A stretch of 64,000 bases of DNA. It comes from Cyprinodon diabolis. Lineage: Eukaryota > Chordata > Actinopteri > Cyprinodontiformes > Cyprinodontidae. Shown here one piece after another: positions 32,831 to 43,883 of the stretch. The notes beneath the pieces were generated by a model that did not search any database, had not been told where the DNA came from, and was given only the letters and a program-made list of their open reading frames with translations. The stretch lies in contig CM060070.1 of the NCBI GenBank assembly GCA_030533445.1, positions 27,144,001 through 27,208,000 on the forward strand, read 5' to 3'. The stretch's first letter is position 1. The number at the start of each line of letters is the position of its first letter. A program made the position numbers and the translations under genes.

Positions 32831-33047
32831 CCCTTAGCGGAAGTAGCTGCTGCGCATCGTCTCTTTTCTTCTCGCATTCTCTTCTCGCGGTAACACCAGA
32901 GATCGGTGAGAATGCAGCTAGCTCGTTAGCTGATTCCATCGTTTCCAGGTTTCGTGTCAACCTGAAAACATCAGACCAAGAGAGACACAGACAGCAAACT
33001 GAAAACGTAACGCTTTTAACACCCAGGCTGCAAGGAGAGGTGGGACA
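32831..33047 (+). promoter_or_regulatory. hdgfl2 promoter and 5' UTR
   Basis: A candidate ETS site GCGGAAGTA (32837-32845) is followed by TGCTGCGCATCG, close to an NRF-1-like GCGCA core. The ATG at 33048 is preceded by GACA. TATA-less. Confidence 0.45.
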
Positions 33048-34602
33048 ATGCCGCACAACTTCCAGGCCGGAGACCTGGTCTTCGCTAAAATGAAGGGATA
33101 CCCCCACTGGCCAGCTAGGGTAAGTAAGCAGCCGGAGGAGGAGGGGGGGGGGGGTGGCTCTGCATGGGACGCTGTGGAAGGGTATCTAATCAATATCCAA
33201 CACACGTTGAAAAACACATATATAACTTATTCTGTATATGCTATAGTTTGCTTAATAATAAAGCCATTCAGTCTAGGTTAAAGCGGGGAAATTAGCATGT
33301 TATACTGCAAGGAAAACACATTCGGAGCTACCGTTGTTAATTTGGAAATGACGTTTGAGATAACCGAAGCTTGTTTCCTGGATCATAAACCCCCCTTAAT
33401 GGAGTAAAAGCATATCTATCTTGGCTCCTTTTCATCATACCGTGTCATGAATGCTGTTTTTTTGACATGGCAGAGGGATGTCTGAGTTGTTGCTTGGATG
33501 TTTTGTCTTGGCTACAGATCGAAGATGTGGCTGATGGTGCTGTGAAACCACCCCCCAATAAAATCCCTATTTTCTTCTTTGGGACACATGAAACGTGAGT
33601 GCAGCATTCAACACAGATGGCTTTTATGGAAATCGTAGCATTTATATTTAGCCTCATATTTGAATTGTTTTCTCTTTATTTTGATTTTGCATGTAGAAAT
33701 AGTCACAAAATGACAGCTAGTAAGCAATCAGAACTGTACAGTAAGAATTTGTGGGTGAAAACATGAAGAGAGTTCTGTTGATTATTTTTATGAATTAAGA
33801 GAATGTGATTAAAAGATCAGATGATCAGTTTTTGTCACTGAAGGGAAAAGGGGTGCACCTTTGTTACCTGAACCTTCTGACTCTTGAAGGCGTGTGGCTT
33901 TATTATTTGTGTAAATTGAGTTTTAATGGTGAAAACAAAGACATGCCTTGACAGTTTCTGAGAAGATGGCACAAGCAGTACCCAAACCCAGCAGCAGGGG
34001 GCAGAATATCCCATTCCCATGTCTTTCTTGGTATATACAACAGAATAGAATAGAAAAAAAAAATCCTTTTATTGTCCCATAATGGGGAAATTCTGGTGTT
34101 TACAGCAGCAAAACATTATAGAAAAAAAACTTATACCCAAATGTGGGCCTTAAAAATGTATAAGAATAACATAATAGTGAAGTGTTAAAATATAAAATCC
34201 TGTACTGTAAAGTGTTTTGACAATACAAAACTGTGCACCTGGAGAATAAATAACCACTATACAGCTATGGGCATTTTTACAGTAACGGATATTTGAAAAT
34301 AGTGCCAACATCAGAGATGTGCAAAATTCAGCAGCGTGTTATTTAACTGACTAAGATAGAAACTGTGCAGAAAATAAAGTGTTCTTTTTCTGACTGCAAA
34401 CATCCTGCCTGTTTTGCAGTAATGCAGTAACTTCAAACTTTCTTCTTTTCTGTGGTGTAGAGCATTCCTTGCAGCGAAAGACCTATTCCCATATGAAAAA
34501 TACAGCGATCGCTACGGCAAGCCCAACAAAAGGAAGGGATTCAATGAAGGTTTATGGGAGATCCAGAACAACCCACATGCCTCTTATAGTGCCCCGCCTG
34601 CT
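33048..34602 (+). CDS. hdgfl2: hdgfl2 exons 1-3: PWWP domain
   Basis: [20 protein letters not shown] opens the domain. The PWWP-type motif here is PHWPA (residues 19-23), as is usual in HDGF-family proteins. FFFGTHET and the exon 3 segment [20 protein letters not shown] complete the fold. The aromatic residues lining the methyl-lysine cage appear to be retained. Confidence 0.95.
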
Positions 34603-37600
34603 GTAAGTCAGCTGCTAATTTAAAGAGTTAAGATTTCCTCTGATATATGTTTTTTTTTCCTGGTTGAAATTGTGAATGAAATGAATTTGGAATAATGTGA
34701 AATTAAATGTTTACATCTCAGCAGTCAGGTTGTCAGCAGCTTAGAATTCGCTGTTTATCTGTGATGCAAACTTTTAAGAAAGGGTTCTAAAATGCTGAGC
34801 AGACCCTTTATGATAACTTTGTTTAAAAAAAGGTATCATATTCATATAAATTATGTAAAATAAATATGTTTAAAGTGTAGTATTTGTTTCTACTTATGCC
34901 AAAATAATATATGTATGATTTGGTTGACGACATTCTGTTTATCTCTCCGACATCTGATTAAAAAGATGTTACATTGTAGGATCAGAATGAGTGATTTGTA
35001 GCTTTTTAAAACTTTGTTATACCTCAAAACGGTCCCCATTTACTGCCCAACACTTACTGTCCATCTGGAAAAAGATTTTTAGAAGTTTTAGATATGATGT
35101 AAAATTCGACTGGGTTATTATTGCAAGGAAATGTCAGTTAATGCTTTCATTGTGATGTTTCTGTAGCAGGCTAGCTCATCGGACAGTGAGGGTAACGAAG
35201 CAGCAGGAGGAAGTGAGGAGGAAGATGACGATGAAGAGGCCCCGATACCCCAAAAGGCAGAGTCGAGCAGTGATGAGGAGTCAGAATCTGGGAGTGACGA
35301 CAGAGGGAGGGGAGGCGGGACAAAGCGAAAGCCGCCGGCTCCTAAGGTATATCATTTGCTTTGGTGATGTCTCTAAGCTAAAGCAAAAGGGGCTTTGAGT
35401 CAAAAAATGAAAACATTTCGGGCACAATTTAATTGCTTATAGAAGATTATCCACAAGAAGAAGCATAGCAGGAAAGTTTATACTTTGGTAAAAAGTCTAA
35501 TAAAAGATAACTCTTCCCTAATTTTTGTTTGTTTGTTTGGTTGTTTTGAAGCGGCCACCTCCTCCAAAAAAGCTGAGAGGATCGTCCAGTGATCGAGCCG
35601 AAGAGGAGAGCGGATCCCCCTCCGAGTCAGATCCGACAGCTTCAGAGTCCGACTCTGGCAAAAACAGTGACAAGGTCATTTTTGCAAAATGTAGATCCCA
35701 CCGTACGGCGATCATACAGTAGTAGCCATTCAAAATGTCCCCACTTTGCTTGATGGTCCCTTGGCTGGTCCCCTACAATTCCCTTTTAAACATTTAAAAT
35801 ATTCTTTCTGTCATGATTTGTGGACAAAAAGATCTAAAGAGAAGCGTTAACTCCTGGTCGGATCCTGTAATTCAGTGAAAGGGTGGAGAAAAATATTCAC
35901 GTCCATGAGAAGGCCAGTGGCTGAAAGTTTGAAGGGATTCTGCTGCCATTTGACGGGCTTTTGACCAGGAAGGGCTATTTTGAATGGCTGCTACTGCATA
36001 TAGCAGTTCTCTGAGTTTAGCTTTAATTTGCCATTCAACAGGATTTTACTCCAGAGAAGAAATCTGTAGGACGAGGAGGAAAGAAAGCAGGAGGCAGAGG
36101 GAAGAAAAAGGTGAAGCATTAATCCCTTTTCACACGTTATTGTCTGTTTATTTTGTGTTTAAAATCAATCAATTTGCTCTCTGTCCCATTCTCTCGGATC
36201 CTTCAGAAAGGTTCTTCTGACTCAGATTCAGAATCAGGATCAGGGTCAGAGAAGAAAGTAGCAGACAGCGATTCTGAGGATGAGAAACCTCGGCCAGCTC
36301 TGTCCGGCTCAGAGTCCCAGTCCGGCTCAAAATCCGAGTCCGAGTCTGATCCACCTCCCCGTAAAGGACCACAGCCTCGCAAGAAAGGTGCTTCTTCTGA
36401 CCGCACCTTCATCCCTGTTCTTCCTTGTCAATTTGCATTTCGATATTTATGTGCTTGTTTCTCTTGATTCACAGAGAAGGCAGCTCCAAAGCCTCGAGCA
36501 AGAAAACCCAAACCTGCCCCAGTCAAACGAGCGCCGTCGTCATCGTCCAGCAGCGACAGGTCAACTGCTCTAACTTCTTGCTTTTTTTTATTTCTTTTCA
36601 CATGCCTGATTTTTTTTTTTATGTCAACATAAGCTCAGCTCTTTAATAGCGTCCCCTCTGCGTACAGTGACAGTGAACCGGACCGCATCAGTGAATGGAA
36701 AAAACGAGATGAGGAGCGCCGACGGGAGCTTGAGGAGCGGCGGAAAAAGGAGGAGGCAGAGGAGCTTCGCCGGCTGCGTGAGCGAGAGAAGGAGGAAGAG
36801 GAAAAAAAGAAAAAAGAGAAGGATAAGGGCAAAAAAGGGAGCGAGAGCGACAGCAGTAGCAGCTCCGACGAAGGTGTAGACGATCACCCACTGAAGAAGT
36901 CCAAGAAACCCCCTCCGCCTCCAATCCCTGCACCCTCAGACTCTGATTCTCCTCCTCCGATGGAGGTACATTTTATTTAGGAATCACCACTTATCTAACC
37001 TCCTTTCATGGTGCTATAGTTTGTGCTTGTGTATTTTTGACAACAGGTGAAAAAGCCGCCAAAGAAGGCAGACAAACAGAAGACCAGGATAAAGAAAGAA
37101 AAGGAAAGAAAAGACAGAAAAGAGAAGGAGCTAAAAGAGAAGAAAGCCAGACGAGCAGAGGAGAAGTCCAGAGCAAGGTGAACAGAACGGCAGCAGGCCA
37201 CAGAATGCAAATGTCATTAGATGAACCTGATTAAATATTAAAGGACAGTGATTATGGTGTTCTTCCTGACTTAGATCTAAGCCTGAAAAACCAAGACGCA
37301 AACCGGAGAGACCTCCAGAGAAGAAGGTGGAAAAGAAAAAAGGTCAGAACCCCTCACCTGCACAAACACTCTGCTTGACTCAACAGCTGCAGATTCTTCT
37401 TATAAAGTGCTTTTACAGATTCCCCTTGGAACTTTATTAAGTTTTATTTTGTTGAAAACACAAACCTCTATCCTCTTTACTATTAAATAAAATCCATAGC
37501 TAGCAACTGCCTCTAAGAGCCACCTTATTACTAATCTGTTTGAGGTTTTATCTTAGTAGTAGTAGTAGTTCTGTGAAAGCCTCAGTGGATTTTGAGAACA

Positions 37601-40600
37601 ATGGTGAACAAACTGCATCCTGAAAACTTTCAGAATTAATAGTTATGCAGAAATTTACAGCACAGCTAGGTTTTAAAAATGTATCCCGAGCCTCAACAAG
37701 CTCGATCCTTTTAATCCTATTTGACACAAATGCTAACCTACCAAAAGATCATCATCCACTAAGATGATCAGAGAAGCAGTCAAGATGCCCATAAATGAGC
37801 TACCAATGGAAGAATTTGTGGACAGGACAAATATCTAAGATGTGCATTGCAAAAAAGAAAAGTTCTTGACAACAAGAAGCCATAAGATTTTCCTTTTTTT
37901 TTTTTCCCCCCGAGAGCTTTGAAAGGACTCTAGAAACCAGTGGAAAATTGTGCTTTTGACAGATGAGTCCCACAGCTGATTCATTTTCTTCCCTTGTGCA
38001 AAATATATGTAGATGTACGATGAAAAAACTAAACTGAGAATCAAGCTGAACACATAAATTGACAAAAGTGAGCAGGAACAGAGCCAGACGTGAGAATGGC
38101 AGAGGATAAAAGGCTCATCGAAAACAAAGCCAAGGGCGCAGAGAAGGAACATACACTCATGTTTGAGATGTATTGGTGGCCTCATAGTGTTGAATCTGCA
38201 TGCATAAAACCTTTAATTTTTTGGGGGTGTTTAGGATGCTTTTGTAAGGACAAAAGGCCCCTTAACAGGGGTTACAAACTTAAATCCCCAAGAGCCAGTA
38301 TCCTGCAGCCTATAGATTAGTTCCTGATCCAATGTGGCTTAATCAAATGGCTGAAATATCTGCTTAGTATGCAGCCAAGTTCTCCTCAGTCCTTTGGATG
38401 ACCTGATGATTTGATTGGGGTGTTTAAAGCAAAGACAGAACTAGAGTTGAAGGACACTGGGCTGCTGTGATTTAGAACAATCCTCTATGTTTGTTTGAAT
38501 AGTCCATTAAAGTTCAGATTAGACCCCAATTAGAGTCTATTTGCTTTGAAAAATGTATGTTTTGGAATTAGGATGCTTCAATTTTCTTTATGTTTTGTGT
38601 TTTTTATGGGTCAATATCTAGAGCCATCCCCAGAGGAAAGGCTACAGAAGCTCCATACAGATATAAAATTTGCACTTAAAGTGGACAACCCAGTAAGTGA
38701 CATAAAAGGCCATCTCTTTTATACCTTTGAGTTGCTAGGAATCATTAACTGTTGGACATTTTTGTTGTATTTCAGGACATTGACCGTTGTCTAAGAGCAC
38801 TTGAAGAGCTTGAAAGTATCCCAGTCACCAGCCAGATTCTCCATAAAAACGCTGAAGTCATTGCCACACTAAAAAAGGTTCTTCTTTCCTCTTTCTGCCT
38901 TTCTGGTCATTTTCTAGATTCTAATTTATTCTGCAAATAACTTTTAATAATTATCCATCTGAAACAGAATATTTACAGACAGGGATACTGATCACCTTTT
39001 GTTTTTTTAATGCCAGACATCAAATCAGATACTTCACTTGTTAATGGTCTATTAGGATAACCTTAATCATTTTTATATCCTTAAATCTTATGAGTTTTTA
39101 GTTTTTATTTTGTTCTTAATATTTGTAATGGATTTACAGATCCTTGCTGATGCATTTTAAGACAAAGCATCAATCTTGCAGCATTTCATTATCATTAATT
39201 GAAAAGAAATCTGCAAAGTTATGTGTAACGTATAAAATGTACCAACCTGAAAACAAAAGCAACAGATTTTGTGATGCTGCTCACTTGCAGATGAAGAAGC
39301 CATTACTCTAAAAGGAGCACAAGAAGCTTAGTGAAACAATGAGACAATTAAATTTAGCATTTGTAGAAATGTCTTTTTGTTTTATAAAAAAAATAAATTG
39401 GGGGAGGGTCATAAACCCAGAAAAGGGAAAAAGATGGAAGCTCTTAAGCTGTGACCATCGTCCCAGCCATGAAGGACTGGCAACCTCATGAAGAAAGAAC
39501 AAGACGCAAAGGTGTGCTTAAGAAATAAACACTTCTGGCACACAGTAATTAGTAGCATTGGCTTAAGAATAACAAAGTCTTTGCTTTTTTTGGGTTTGGT
39601 TCCTTAGAAATGTGTGATCAAACATTAAAAGACATGTATGGATGAGGCAGCCTTACTACCAACATGACTTTAAGCCAGTTTTCTCAGGAGAAATGGACCC
39701 AAGCTGAAGCAAACTATTGTTGGACGTTTGTAGAAAAATGTTTGTATTTAGTCATGCAGTTTAAAGTCAACTCTGCAAACCAAGAAATGTATAAAAACTT
39801 CTGAATTTAAAGAATGGTTAAACAAATTTAATTTTTTTAAATATAAATTTTTTTTTTCAAACATTTAGCAAACAAAGTTTTGTTTTTCCAAACTAACCTC
39901 TAAACTGAGCGTTCATTTGGACGGTTGAGGACAGAAAGGTTCTGTTTTTTTATTAAAAGGATGTAAATATCTGCTTTCAACAGGGTATGCAGTGTTTTTC
40001 ATAATGTTTGCATTTCATTTTTTTATTCTATTTTAGCTTTGCATGTGTAGATTTGTATGCATTTGTAGAGTTGGGTCCATTTTTGAATATTTCCATGTGC
40101 AGTTTGACTCTTTTTAGTCGTTGATTAAAACCCAAAATGCTGATTTCTCAGATTCGGCGTTATAAAGCTAGCGCTGCAGTCATGGAGAAGGCCAGCGAAG
40201 TCTACAACAAGCTAAAACTTCGCTTCGTGGGAAAACCAGAGCTGGCAGCTAAACCGAAGACGGAGAACAAAGAAACTGACGATAGTGAAAAGCAGTCACA
40301 AAACACTGGTGAGGCTTTATCATTTCAGATTGGCTTTTAGTCTGAGTGCAACCGGTTCTGAATCTCAACTGTTCTGCCGTAGAATCGACACCAGTCAATG
40401 GCGAATCGGAGCAGAAAAAAGGTGAAGCAGAGGAAGTAGAAAACCCTAAAACGCCCATGAGGGAGGAGAATGATGATGGTCCAGGTTCAAGTCCAAATAG
40501 GTTAGCATCAACCCCTCTTTTTTTTTTTTTGTCTTTAATGCATTGCTTTATTTTGAAGAGGCTGCCACTGCAATGTTTTCTCCCTAGGCCCAGCTCAGAC

Positions 40601-40687
40601 AGCCCAGCTCAACTACAAACGCCCACATACGAGGAAGCGGACGGCTCTGTCTCAGCAGAGCCAGAACCGGCAGCTGTAGAAACTTAA
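33048..40687 (+). CDS. hdgfl2: HDGF-like protein 2 (HRP2), 16 exons
   Basis: A chromatin reader paralogous to LEDGF/PSIP1: the PWWP domain binds H3K36-methylated nucleosomes and the integrase-binding domain (IBD) docks transcription regulators. Exons: 33048-33119, 33518-33594, 34461-34602, 35167-35346, 35552-35674, 36042-36110, 36207-36387, 36475-36559, 36668-36965, 37047-37177, 37275-37342, 38622-38692, 38776-38877, 40152-40308, 40383-40500, 40588-40687. All are in phase, giving 657 residues (human 671). Order: PWWP (1 to about 93), Ser/Asp/Glu-rich acidic linker, Lys/Pro-rich basic blocks, a charged helix with [17 protein letters not shown], the IBD (about 478-560), and an acidic Ser/Pro tail. 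Exon 4 has a tandem acceptor. Nuclear. Confidence 0.96.
34035..34400 (+). repeat. Possible dispersed repeat in hdgfl2 intron 2
   Basis: AATCCTTTTATTGTCCCATAATGGGGAAATT and the following AT-rich block resemble the 3' region of a fish dispersed repeat. Ends and family are not determined. Confidence 0.4.
37740..38260 (+). mobile_element. Possible Tc1-like remnant in hdgfl2 intron 11
   Basis: TGTGCATTGCAAAAAAGAAA and, after about 90 bases, GGAAAATTGTGCTTTTGACAGATGAGTC are arranged like the region around the first catalytic Asp of a Tc1 transposase, but the similarity is weak and no ends are visible. Confidence 0.35.
38622..40308 (+). CDS. hdgfl2: hdgfl2 exons 12-14: integrase-binding domain
   Basis: [40 protein letters not shown] and, after a 1.27-kb intron, [20 protein letters not shown] form the helical IBD shared only by LEDGF and HRP2 among HDGF proteins. 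This distinguishes the gene from hdgf and hdgfl3. In the known family this surface binds IBD-binding motifs of factors such as MLL/menin and IWS1. Confidence 0.93.
38878..40151. other. hdgfl2 intron 13, no firm feature
   Basis: AT-rich noncoding intron. The stretch 39290-39800 may be old transposon sequence but I cannot support a family. Confidence 0.35.
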
Positions 40688-41640
40688 AAGACTCTCTACA
40701 ACCCCCGGCAGCGGACCAAGTGCTAAAAGATGGTGGCCTCTGACGATCAGACACCGCTACTGGCTCAGCAGCAGTGCAGCACGCACCTAGCATTTCCTCC
40801 AGCACCTGTTACAAAGATATTTGATGCTTTGGACTTTTTTGTGGTACACTTATCGAAGTAAAGAAAAAAACCATCCACTCAAGCCGTTCGGTCCATTGTT
40901 TCTCATTGCTAAATTAACCGTTTCTTTTAACTGTTTTACCTCTCATTTTGTTTAATGTTTTGCTGAAACTCCAGCTCCTGTTTCATCATGCGTCTACCAA
41001 CGTCACACTTTCAAACTGCCTACGGATCTTAGATAAAATCATTTTTGTTTTTAGGTTCTTGTAAAGAGAATGAATTGAAGAGCACATATTTTTAAAGCGC
41101 GACCGGAAAGACTGCGAGAGAAATGGGTCATCTCTTTCTAATAAGATTTTTCTTTACACTTTTACATATTTCCGCTTCGTTTTATAAAGCCTGCTAAACA
41201 TCACCAAGGCCTCTTGTCTATGTGTGCGTGGCGTTGCCTGAGTGGTACAGTACTGTTTGTGAGTCCTTTATGTTAAGTATTTAAGTATCTGGTCAAAATC
41301 CAGTCAATAAAGCCTGACAACGTAAAGAGCCACTAAAAAGCTGTTTTCTAACTGAGGTCCACCTCCTTTTATTGCCTTTTTTTCTCATAGGATCACAGTT
41401 TTGTCTTTAAAAATGATTACTGTGTGATTAAGCACCATGTAATCTCCTTAGTGTCTGCTTTCAGTGGATCAAGATGAATTGGGAAAAGAAACTCGAAAGC
41501 CATGGAGATCTCATGTAGCTGCAGCCTTTTTTTGACATTTTTTTTTCTATGTGCATACATGTGTTTTTAGTGCTATGTAAATTGTTAAAGCGTTTCTATA
41601 ACGTAGTTGAGACTTGAATAAAAATCTCAGCATGATTTTG
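40688..41640 (+). other. hdgfl2 3' UTR with two poly(A) signals
   Basis: AATAAA at 41306-41311 and 41617-41622 are candidate signals, giving 3' UTRs of about 0.65 and 0.95 kb. Confidence 0.65.
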
Positions 41641-42179
41641 CTCACTGCCTCTTTTCTATTGATAACGGTACCATGGATGCGACAAATGGCAGGGCTGCTA
41701 ACCGATGAGCAGCTGACAATTTCTTGAATTTTTTAATAAATGGCTATATTTTGAACCTGGATAATTCAAGTATATTCAGCACTTTTTCATAATTGCTTTG
41801 ATAAAAATGAATAAAAGGTGTCATAAAAATTGATCTGTTTGTTTTTAGACCTTACTCAATATTTTAAAATATGGATTTTTAAGAAAAATAATTAGCTTTT
41901 TAACTAAACAAATTTTCTGTCTTAAGCATAAAATGTATTTCATGTCTGCATAAAAGAAAACAACAACACTATAAACGTTTGGGGTTCATTTTAACTGTTA
42001 ATCTACTAAAACAATTTATACAGGAATGAAAATGAAAATATTCTGTTTATGCTGTTTTTCCTCAAAATCAGGGTAAGATTCTAACTTCTGATTCCAATTT
42101 CATGGCTACTTTCTATAAACGCATTGGTAAAAATAAATACATATACCTATATATATGTATGTATGTATATACATACACA
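41641..42179. other. hdgfl2-ap3d1 intergenic, AT-rich
   Basis: No gene. The right end (about 42132-42177) is TA/TGTA-rich and borders the LINE remnant that follows. Confidence 0.5.
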
Positions 42180-43300
42180 ATAGCAGACATTTTGGACAGT
42201 TACAAGTACCTTGGAATCCCACAAGCAAATGGCAACCTCGGAAGAGGTGAAAAGGAGAGCGGCTACAGCCAAATACCTCCAGCGTGTGAGGCAGGTCCTA
42301 AGGAGCCAGCTCAATGGCAAGAATAAGTCTCGGGCAATGAATAGCTACAATCTACCAATAATCAAATACCCTGCAGTAATAATAAGCTGGCCAAAGGATG
42401 AGATAAAGGCCACAGATGTTAAGATACAAAAGCTACTAACCATGCAAGGAGTCATCAGTGAATGTCTCAGACAATAGGGAATAGAAGATGATGTGCTGGA
42501 GGTTCCATCAATGGAGGACAAGCCCCTACACGAGATGTACCATTGAAACATAACCGAAGTGGTGGATATAAGGAAATCCTACCAATGGCTGGACAGAGTC
42601 AGACTGAAGGACAGCACAGATGCACTCATCATGGCTGCACAGGAGCAGGCCCTAAGCACCAGAGCAGTAGAGGCCCAGATCTACCTCACCAGAAAAGACC
42701 CCAGGTGCAGACTGTGCAAAGAGGCTCTTGAAACAATCCAGCATATACCTGCAGGGTGTAAGATGCTGGTAGGGAAAGCGTATGGAGCGCCATAACCAAG
42801 GAATAGTATCTGGAATAGTATACAGGAACATCTGTGCAGAGTATGGGCTGGAAACCCCAAGGTCAAAGTGGGAAACACCTCCAAAGAGGGTAGAGAATGA
42901 CCAAGCAAAGATCCTGTGGAAGTTCCAGACACAAGACAAACCGACTGGTAATGGCAAACCAACCGGACATTGTGGTAGTGGACAAAAAGGAGAGGAAAGT
43001 CGTTGTGGTTGACAAAGAAATATCAAGTGACTGCAAGATCAGGAAAAAAGAACATGAAAAACTAGAGAAATACCAGGGGCTCAGAGAAGAGCTGGAGAAA
43101 ACCTGGAAGGTCAAGGCATCAGTGGTACCCGTGGTCATTGGGGCACTAGGGGCAGTGAACCCGAAACTGGAGGAGTGGTTACAGCAGATCCCTGCAAGTA
43201 CATCAGACATCTAGAAAAGGGCAGTTGTAGGAATAGAATACTGCAAGGAGCCTTCAAGCTCCCAGGACTAAGGTAAAGGACCCAAGCCTGGAGGAGAAAA
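42180..43300 (+). mobile_element. Decayed LINE with REL-type endonuclease (R4/Rex6/R2-like)
   Basis: Starting inside the reverse-transcriptase C-terminal region (LDSYKYLGIPQANGN, then KYLQRVRQVLRSQLNGKNKS and PIIKYPAVIISWPKDEI), it runs through a Cys/His knuckle (CRLCKEALETIQHIPAGC) to a restriction-enzyme-like endonuclease (QPDIVVVDK, VVVVDKE, KKEHEKLEKYQGL). This domain order is found only in REL-endonuclease LINEs. Frames are broken at about 42235, 42478 and 42545, and about 100 residues seem to be missing between MQGV and ISECLRQ. Both borders are TA-rich. Confidence 0.78.
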
Positions 43301-43350
43301 GGGGAGAGGGTTTTTTATTTTTATTATATATATGTACATAAATATATATG

Positions 43351-43356
<6 letters not shown>

Positions 43357-43439
<83 letters not shown>
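43357..43439. repeat. (TA)n microsatellite
   Basis: About 83 bases of uninterrupted TA followed by a short (TG)n run to about 43465. It lies about 60 bp beyond the last recognisable LINE sequence. Confidence 0.95.
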
Positions 43440-43443
<4 letters not shown>

Positions 43444-43883
43444 TTGTGTGTGTGTGTGTGTGAGTGTTTGTGTATTTATTTATTATAGTTAATTAATTAA
43501 AGAATATTTAGTTTGTCTCTTGAGAGATGTGCTCGTTTCGCATGTTCTCATAAATATTAAATGTAGATTTGTAAATAAAGGGCTCTGGACCTTTAATTCC
43601 TCTGACTTCCACATCTGAACCTTCAACACTCCAGTCAGCTGACTCCAGACGCCATTTTGTCAGCCATTTCCTACGCTGATCCATTGCCAGCGTCTCTGCA
43701 CAGCTCAGTCCGGCCTCAGCAGCTTTCACCTACCCACCCGGGCTCGGTAGACTGTAGCGGACCGCTGACTCCACTGGGTGGATGATAAACTAGCCCGGTC
43801 AGTCGCTCGGCACCCAGAGGGACCCTGTCTGCAAGGCGCCTGGCCCACGGGACGGAGAAAAACGGCGCAAGTCCCCGGCAGAC

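Noticed and set aside
36624..37210. Minus-strand Ser/Phe/Leu-rich ORFs
   Set aside because: Antisense to the Lys/Glu/Arg-rich hdgfl2 exons 9-10; composition fully explained by the sense frame.
43357..43439. (TA)n tract as a CRISPR-like or satellite array
   Set aside because: A simple dinucleotide microsatellite with no spacers and no higher-order unit.
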